A DNA stretch of 64,000 bases from JBBPZK01 sp965219175 (GTDB lineage: Bacteria; Actinomycetota; Rubrobacteria; Rubrobacterales; Rubrobacteraceae), in assembly GCA_965219175.1 (NCBI GenBank), contig CBDCNI010000001.1, positions 1,240,001 to 1,304,000 on the forward strand, read 5' to 3'. Positions 60,262 through 64,000 of the stretch are shown one piece after another. A program made the translations under genes and the position numbers. Position 1 is the first letter of the stretch. Each line of letters starts with the position of its first letter. The notes under the pieces were generated by a model, which did no database searches, was not told where the DNA came from, and worked only from the letters and a program-made list of their open reading frames with translations.

Positions 60262-61326
60262 TTGAAGACTGAGGCAGGTACCCTCACAGTTGAAGAGACG
60301 GCGTTCCTCGTCAGGCAGCGAGTGGCGCGGCTGGCTACGGCTGATAAGTCCGGCGTGCCGTACGCCGTTCCGGTTTGCTACGCGTATTCTGCGGGTTCGA
60401 TCTACATCGCGCTGGACGAGAAGCCGAAGGACGTACCACCAACCCACCTCAAGCGTGTACGGAACATCCTGGAGAACCCGAATGTCGCACTCATAGCGGA
60501 TCGCTACGACGAGGACTGGAGTCTCCTTGCCTACGTGATGGCTCGCGGCCGGGCCGAGCTTCTTGAACCCGGTACGGATGAGCAAACAGCCGCCGTCCGG
60601 TTGTTGCGCGGCAAATACCACCAGTACGAACAGATGAAGATAGAACAGAACCCGGTGATAGCTATACGGCCGGAGAGGATAGCGTCCTGGGGTGCTTTCG
60701 ATACGCGGCAGCCGGAAGAGCCTTACATCCTCGACGACATTCGGGGCCGACGTTCGGTGCGCAAGTACCTGGAGCGGGAGGTGCCGGAAGGGGTCGTGGA
60801 TCAAGTCCTCGAAGCGGCGCGTTGGGCTCCCTCGCCCCACGGTCGCCAACCCTGGCGCTTCGCCGTACTTACGGGACGCGAGTCGAAAGAGCGGCTGGCG
60901 GCGGCGATGGGGGATGAGTGGCGCTCTAACCTCCAAATGGACGGCCAGGGCGATGAAGTCGTAGAGAAGCGCCTCGAAGGCTCCCGGAATAGGCTCTTGG
61001 ACGCGCCGGTTCTCGTGCTTCTCTGCCTCTACCTGGAAGACCTGGACACCTACCCGGACCCAGAGCGCCAGCGAAACGAGACCACGATGGCCGTCCAGTC
61101 TCTCGGGGCGGCGGCCCAGAACGCGCTGCTCACCGGCTACTCTCTGGGGCTTGACGCCGGTTGGATGTGCGCCCCGCTATTCTGTCCCGAGAGGGTGACG
61201 GAAGCCCTCGGGCTCGACCCGGCGCTCGTCCCTCACGCTCTACTCACTCTTGGATACGCAGCCGGAGACCCACCCAAGCGACGAGGACGCAAATCGCTGG
61301 ATGAGTTGATCGTCTATCGGGGATGA
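60262..61326 (+). CDS. Fusion of F420-type PPOX domain and FbiB C-terminal-like nitroreductase
   Basis: This protein of about 354 residues has two parts. Residues about 5-145 form a split-barrel PPOX domain of the Rv0121/TIGR03668 type (VARLATADKSGVPYAVPVCYA, YIALDEKPK, VRNILENPNVALIADRYDEDW). Residues about 155-350 form a nitroreductase domain (RGRRSVRKYLEREVP, AARWAPSPHGRQPWRF, LGAAAQNALLTGYSLGLDAGW, ALLTLGYAAGDPP) resembling the C-terminal half of mycobacterial FbiB. That half reduces dehydro-F420-0 with FMNH2. I chose TTG 60262 because homology begins right after it. A role as the missing reductase of the F420 pathway is a good hypothesis, since CofE here is stand-alone. Confidence 0.85.
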   Translation: MKTEAGTLTVEETAFLVRQRVARLATADKSGVPYAVPVCYAYSAGSIYIALDEKPKDVPPTHLKRVRNILENPNVALIADRYDEDWSLLAYVMARGRAELLEPGTDEQTAAVRLLRGKYHQYEQMKIEQNPVIAIRPERIASWGAFDTRQPEEPYILDDIRGRRSVRKYLEREVPEGVVDQVLEAARWAPSPHGRQPWRFAVLTGRESKERLAAAMGDEWRSNLQMDGQGDEVVEKRLEGSRNRLLDAPVLVLLCLYLEDLDTYPDPERQRNETTMAVQSLGAAAQNALLTGYSLGLDAGWMCAPLFCPERVTEALGLDPALVPHALLTLGYAAGDPPKRRGRKSLDELIVYRG

Positions 61327-61330
61327 GAGG

Positions 61331-61380
61331 CCCAGCCGGACGGCTCGTGCTCTGACAAGCTGAAATGCTGACCGGCTGGG
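61331..61380. terminator. 9-bp inverted repeat between convergent genes; contains second repeat copy
   Basis: CCCAGCCGG (61331-61339) pairs perfectly with CCGGCTGGG (61372-61380). The right arm lies in CTGAAATGCTGACCGGCTG (61360-61378), which matches the element at 47918-47950 except for a missing 8-nt CTAGCTGA. The hairpin could end both transcripts. Confidence 0.5.
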
Positions 61381-61390
61381 TCGCTAAAAG

Positions 61391-62962
61391 TTAGTGTGCC
61401 ACTTCTTCGGTCGCTGCTTGCTCCGCTTCTTCCTCGTCCACGTAGTCGGCGTGGGAGGTTTCGTCCTCGCCTCCCGTATCTCCCATAGCCGCGAATACGA
61501 ACGTCAGGATGACGGCGACTATCAGGTTGGCGATCAGGGCGTAGAGGGAGGCGTAGGCTGAGAAGGAAAAGCCGCCAATGCTCAGTGGGAAGATCGAGGA
61601 GAAGCCCTGGGATGCGGCCATCGCCGTGCCGGTGATCATGCCGACTGCCCAACCGGCGATGAGCGCCCACCGGTGGAACCAGCGGGTGTAAAGACCGATC
61701 ACGATGGTCGGCAACGTCTGGAGGATCCAAACTCCACCGAGCAACTGTAACTGTATCGCGTACTGCGTCGGAAGTAAGATGACGAAGAAGAGCGCCCCTA
61801 GCTTCACGACTAGAGAGGTGATCTTCGCGACCTGCGACTCTTCCCGATCCGAGATGTTCGGCCGGAGGTACTCCTTGTAGATGTTGCGGGTAAACAGGTT
61901 CGCCGCCGCTATGGACATGATCGCCGCCGGCACCAACGCCCCGATAGCTATCGCCGCAAACGCAACTCCTTCGAACCACGACGGGAAGAACTTTATGAAC
62001 AGATCTGGGACGGCGAAGTTCGGGGTCTCTGGTTTGATCCCCGCTGCGATAGCCATATAACCGAGTAGGGCTATAAAGCCGAGCGCGAGCGAGTAAGCTG
62101 AGAGCAAGCTCGCGTTGCGGCGGATGGCGTTTCCCGAACTGGCGCTAAAAACTCCGGTGAGCGCGTGCGGGTAGAGAAAGAGGGCCATCGCCGAGCCGAG
62201 GGCCAGAGTTGCGTAAGCGCTGAAACCGGCCGCGCCTTGCGGTATGAGCGCCCCCGGAGGATCGTTCTGGGGAAGAGCCTTCGACGCGGCGTCGAAGATG
62301 TTTCCGAAGCCGCCGAGTTGTATCGGGATGTAGATGATGGCAACTATGACCGTCGCGTAGATCAGGAAATCCTTCACCACGGCGATCAAAGCCGGCGCCC
62401 GCAACCCGCTCTGGTACGTGTAAACCGCAAGGATTACGAAGGCGATGATGAGCGGTATATCCCTCGCCAGCGCTGAAGCACCGCCGATCCCCATCGCCGC
62501 GATAACGGTCTGTATACCCACGAGCTGCAGCGCTATGTAGGGCATCGTCGCCAGTATGCCGGTCAGCGCAATGGCGAGCGCCAACCCGCCGCTGCCGTAG
62601 CGTCCACGGGCGAAATCTGCCGGGGTTATATAGTTGTGTTTCTTTGCGACAGCCCACAGGCGGGGGAAGACCAAGAACAAGATAGGGAATACGATAATAG
62701 TGTACGGTACGGCGAAGAAGCCGATGGCGCCGGCCCCGAAGACGAGCGCCGGCACCGCGATAAACGTGTAAGCGGTGTAGATGTCGCCGCCGACCAGGAA
62801 CCACGTCACCCAGGTCCCGAACTGCCTCCCGCCGAGACCCCATTCGTTCAACATGTCCAGGTCCCCGCTGCGCCAGCGTCCGGCGAGGAAGCCGACCACG
62901 GTAACCAACAAGAACAGCGCTACGAAGATGACGAGCGCGGTGATGTCCAAATTATGTGGCAT
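61391..62962 (-). CDS. Sodium:solute symporter (SSS family)
   Basis: This 523-residue protein has about 13 helices of the SSS family: EWGLGGRQFGTWVTWFLVGGDIYTAYTF, ITPADFARGRYGSGGLALAIALTGILATMPYIALQL and LVPAAIMSIAAANLFTRN, the last two being signature regions around the sodium site. It resembles monocarboxylate/pyruvate-type symporters that work with a small DUF3311 partner. ATG 62962 follows AGGAGGG with 9-nt spacing. It ends in an acidic tail rich in Glu. It follows the DUF3311 gene by 12 bp. Confidence 0.92.
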   Translation of the reverse strand: MPHNLDITALVIFVALFLLVTVVGFLAGRWRSGDLDMLNEWGLGGRQFGTWVTWFLVGGDIYTAYTFIAVPALVFGAGAIGFFAVPYTIIVFPILFLVFPRLWAVAKKHNYITPADFARGRYGSGGLALAIALTGILATMPYIALQLVGIQTVIAAMGIGGASALARDIPLIIAFVILAVYTYQSGLRAPALIAVVKDFLIYATVIVAIIYIPIQLGGFGNIFDAASKALPQNDPPGALIPQGAAGFSAYATLALGSAMALFLYPHALTGVFSASSGNAIRRNASLLSAYSLALGFIALLGYMAIAAGIKPETPNFAVPDLFIKFFPSWFEGVAFAAIAIGALVPAAIMSIAAANLFTRNIYKEYLRPNISDREESQVAKITSLVVKLGALFFVILLPTQYAIQLQLLGGVWILQTLPTIVIGLYTRWFHRWALIAGWAVGMITGTAMAASQGFSSIFPLSIGGFSFSAYASLYALIANLIVAVILTFVFAAMGDTGGEDETSHADYVDEEEAEQAATEEVAH

Positions 62963-62974
62963 GAGACCGCCCTC

Positions 62975-63187
62975 CTAGCGCGTCGCGCGGAATACGATTG
63001 TCGTCAGCGCCGCCGTTATAAAGAGCCACGCAAGCTGATACCAGTAGAAAAACGGTACCCCGATCAGGCGCGGCTCCTCGAACGCGTAGAGCGGCGGATA
63101 CAACAGCCCCAGGAACGGTAAGAGCAACAACAGGTACCACCAACTCCAGATACGCCTCTCACCGCCGTTAGATGGACGATTCTCCAC
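62975..63187 (-). CDS. DUF3311 small membrane partner of the symporter
   Basis: This 70-residue protein has two helices (YLLLLLPFLGLLYPPLY and QLAWLFITAALTTIVF) separated by a short loop with FEEPRLIGVPFFYWYQ, the DUF3311 pattern. In this arrangement it is thought to be a subunit of the neighbouring SSS symporter, like the YhdT-type partner of PanF. GTG 63187 is preceded by AAGGGGG. It is the first gene of the two-gene operon. Confidence 0.88.
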   Translation of the reverse strand: MENRPSNGGERRIWSWWYLLLLLPFLGLLYPPLYAFEEPRLIGVPFFYWYQLAWLFITAALTTIVFRATR

Positions 63188-63418
63188 GGTATCCCCCTTT
63201 TCCCATAGACACGACCACGCATGCCTACGAGTTCATATTCCACCCTTACCGCAGGGCATACTAGACCTGTCCCTATACGGATGTCAAATGACGCGCTGAC
63301 GTGCGGTTACTCCGGGGGAAGTTGGGATTGTCGGCCTCGCTTCAGCCCGTCGAGTAAGCTTGCTTCAGGGGTCCTTAGGACATATTGCGGCGGTGGGAGA
63401 AACGTACCATCTTTCGGG
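63188..63418. other. Intergenic region, no gene seen
   Basis: This 231-bp gap lies between the DUF3311 start and the vapC stop. I find no supported promoter, repeat or coding sequence. Confidence 0.4.
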
Positions 63419-63865
63419 TCATGTCTTGCTCAATTCGTCCAGCACCAGGACTCGCATGCCGGTTGGCGAGGGCAGGCGGAAATCATTGGTCACGAAGAAA
63501 GCGCACCCCTCGCTCGCTGCCGTAGAGAGTTGAACGGCGTCCGGGGTACGAAGTCCATGGACGGCCCTCAACCTGGCTGCTTCCACGGCTATCTCCTGAG
63601 ACAGCGGCTTGGTTTCAAGGCCTCCGGAGTTCAGTAAGATATTCTGGTACTTTCGGGCCAGGATTGCGTTGTTTCGACGTAGCGGATGGACCAGCACTTC
63701 TATCAAAGTGACCATCGAAGTTACTGCCCGAAATTCACCTCTATCCAAAGCCTCGAAGAACGGACGTATGGTTTCGAGGGAGGATGGATTCTCCTCGATG
63801 AAATAGATGAGGGGAGCAGTATCGAGTCCTACGCTTCTGTTTCGTAGAGCTTCTATCCACTCCAA
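63419..63865 (-). CDS. vapC: PIN-domain ribonuclease toxin (VapC)
   Basis: This 148-residue protein has the PIN-domain acid residues: Asp in VGLDTAPLIYFIEEN, Glu in SMVTLIEVLVHPL, Asp in LRTPDAVQL and Asp in FFVTNDFRL. It cleaves RNA when freed from its antitoxin. The TTG start at 63865 overlaps the antitoxin stop by 13 nt, a normal vapBC arrangement. It is longer than a minimal VapC by about ten residues at the N-terminus. The system may stabilise the region or act in stress response. Confidence 0.9.
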   Translation of the reverse strand: MEWIEALRNRSVGLDTAPLIYFIEENPSSLETIRPFFEALDRGEFRAVTSMVTLIEVLVHPLRRNNAILARKYQNILLNSGGLETKPLSQEIAVEAARLRAVHGLRTPDAVQLSTAASEGCAFFVTNDFRLPSPTGMRVLVLDELSKT

Positions 63866-64000
63866 GAACTGCGCTCTCGATCCACGTATTCTTGGGCCTC
63901 GACGTCTTGCCAGACTTCCTTGCCGAGACCCTGCAATTCTAGAACACTGCGTTTCTCGTTGGCGGCAATGTTGCCGCGGATCATTGCGGTTAGTTCTTCG
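63853..64000 (-). CDS. vapB: VapB-type antitoxin, N-terminus cut by the window
   Basis: Only the last 49 codons or so are visible: EELTAMIRGNIAANEKRSV, then ELQGLGKEVWQ, EAQEYVDRER and a short tail, ending in TAG at 63853-63855. The position immediately before vapC and the overlapping frames identify it as the cognate antitoxin. Its N-terminal DNA-binding part lies beyond the window. The fold cannot be assigned from this piece. Confidence 0.7.
   Translation of the reverse strand, partial: EELTAMIRGNIAANEKRSVLELQGLGKEVWQDVEAQEYVDRERSSWSG

Overview
The window looks like a stretch of chromosome from a GC-rich actinobacterium of the Rubrobacter type. The grounds are: a complete late coenzyme F420 pathway (cofD-cofC-cofE) with several F420-type enzymes; glutathione-type formaldehyde detoxification genes, which most actinobacteria lack but Rubrobacter, as I recall, can support because it makes glutathione; many GTG and TTG starts; tight ATGA/GTGA/TTGA gene overlaps; and frequent use of the Ile codon ATA despite high GC. 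The genus is an inference from gene content. I saw no rRNA, tRNA, CRISPR array, prophage or intact insertion sequence.

Layout. 1-11.3 kb: the 3' part of cydB; a minus-strand pair of an NRPS-like adenylation-carrier-reductase protein and an SDR; two paralogous exported proteins of unknown family; an FNT channel, an AI-2E family transporter and a DUF2254 membrane protein. 11.6-17.6 kb: a small hydrophilic protein, then a DeoR regulator heading a sugar-acid operon (KdgT-like permease, DUF1537 kinase, PdxA-family dehydrogenase, LarA-family nickel-pincer protein). 17.7-26.5 kb: a second, paralogous DeoR regulator with an SDR, a ribose-type ABC transporter, a cyclase-family hydrolase, an MFS transporter and a MetE-C-like protein. 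26.9-31.0 kb: an SDR/hydrolase/alcohol dehydrogenase operon divergent from an MmyB-like regulator, with ATA codons nearly absent, so probably acquired.

31.4-49 kb: formaldehyde detoxification (adhC-fghA), quinone-reductase-like enzymes, a CBS-ACT protein, an epimerase, an orphan VapB, a LuxR response regulator without its phospho-acceptor Asp, an F420-type LLM oxidoreductase, a benzoylformate-decarboxylase-like enzyme, rbsK-rbsD, and assorted enzymes. 48.7-58.4 kb is the centre of interest: nudix-cofD-cofC-cofE, followed 230 bp later by a sulfate-assimilation operon cysH-sir-frhB-like-hypothetical-sat-cysC-tauE whose genes overlap or nearly abut. 58.4-64 kb: an M42 peptidase, a lipoprotein, a PPOX/nitroreductase fusion, a sodium:solute symporter with its DUF3311 partner, and a VapBC module cut by the window edge.

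How the genes work together. The strongest inference is that the FrhB-like protein lets the siroheme sulfite reductase draw electrons from F420H2. This would be a two-gene assimilatory counterpart of the fused F420-dependent sulfite reductase (Fsr) of methanogens. The F420 biosynthesis genes lie just upstream, and a fusion protein downstream carries a domain like the C-terminal part of FbiB, which reduces dehydro-F420-0. The second notable system is the DeoR-controlled acid-sugar operon. There the LarA-like protein keeps the pincer-type Lys and His residues and could epimerise a four-carbon acid (for example D-erythronate to D-threonate) to feed the kinase/PdxA2 route to dihydroxyacetone phosphate.
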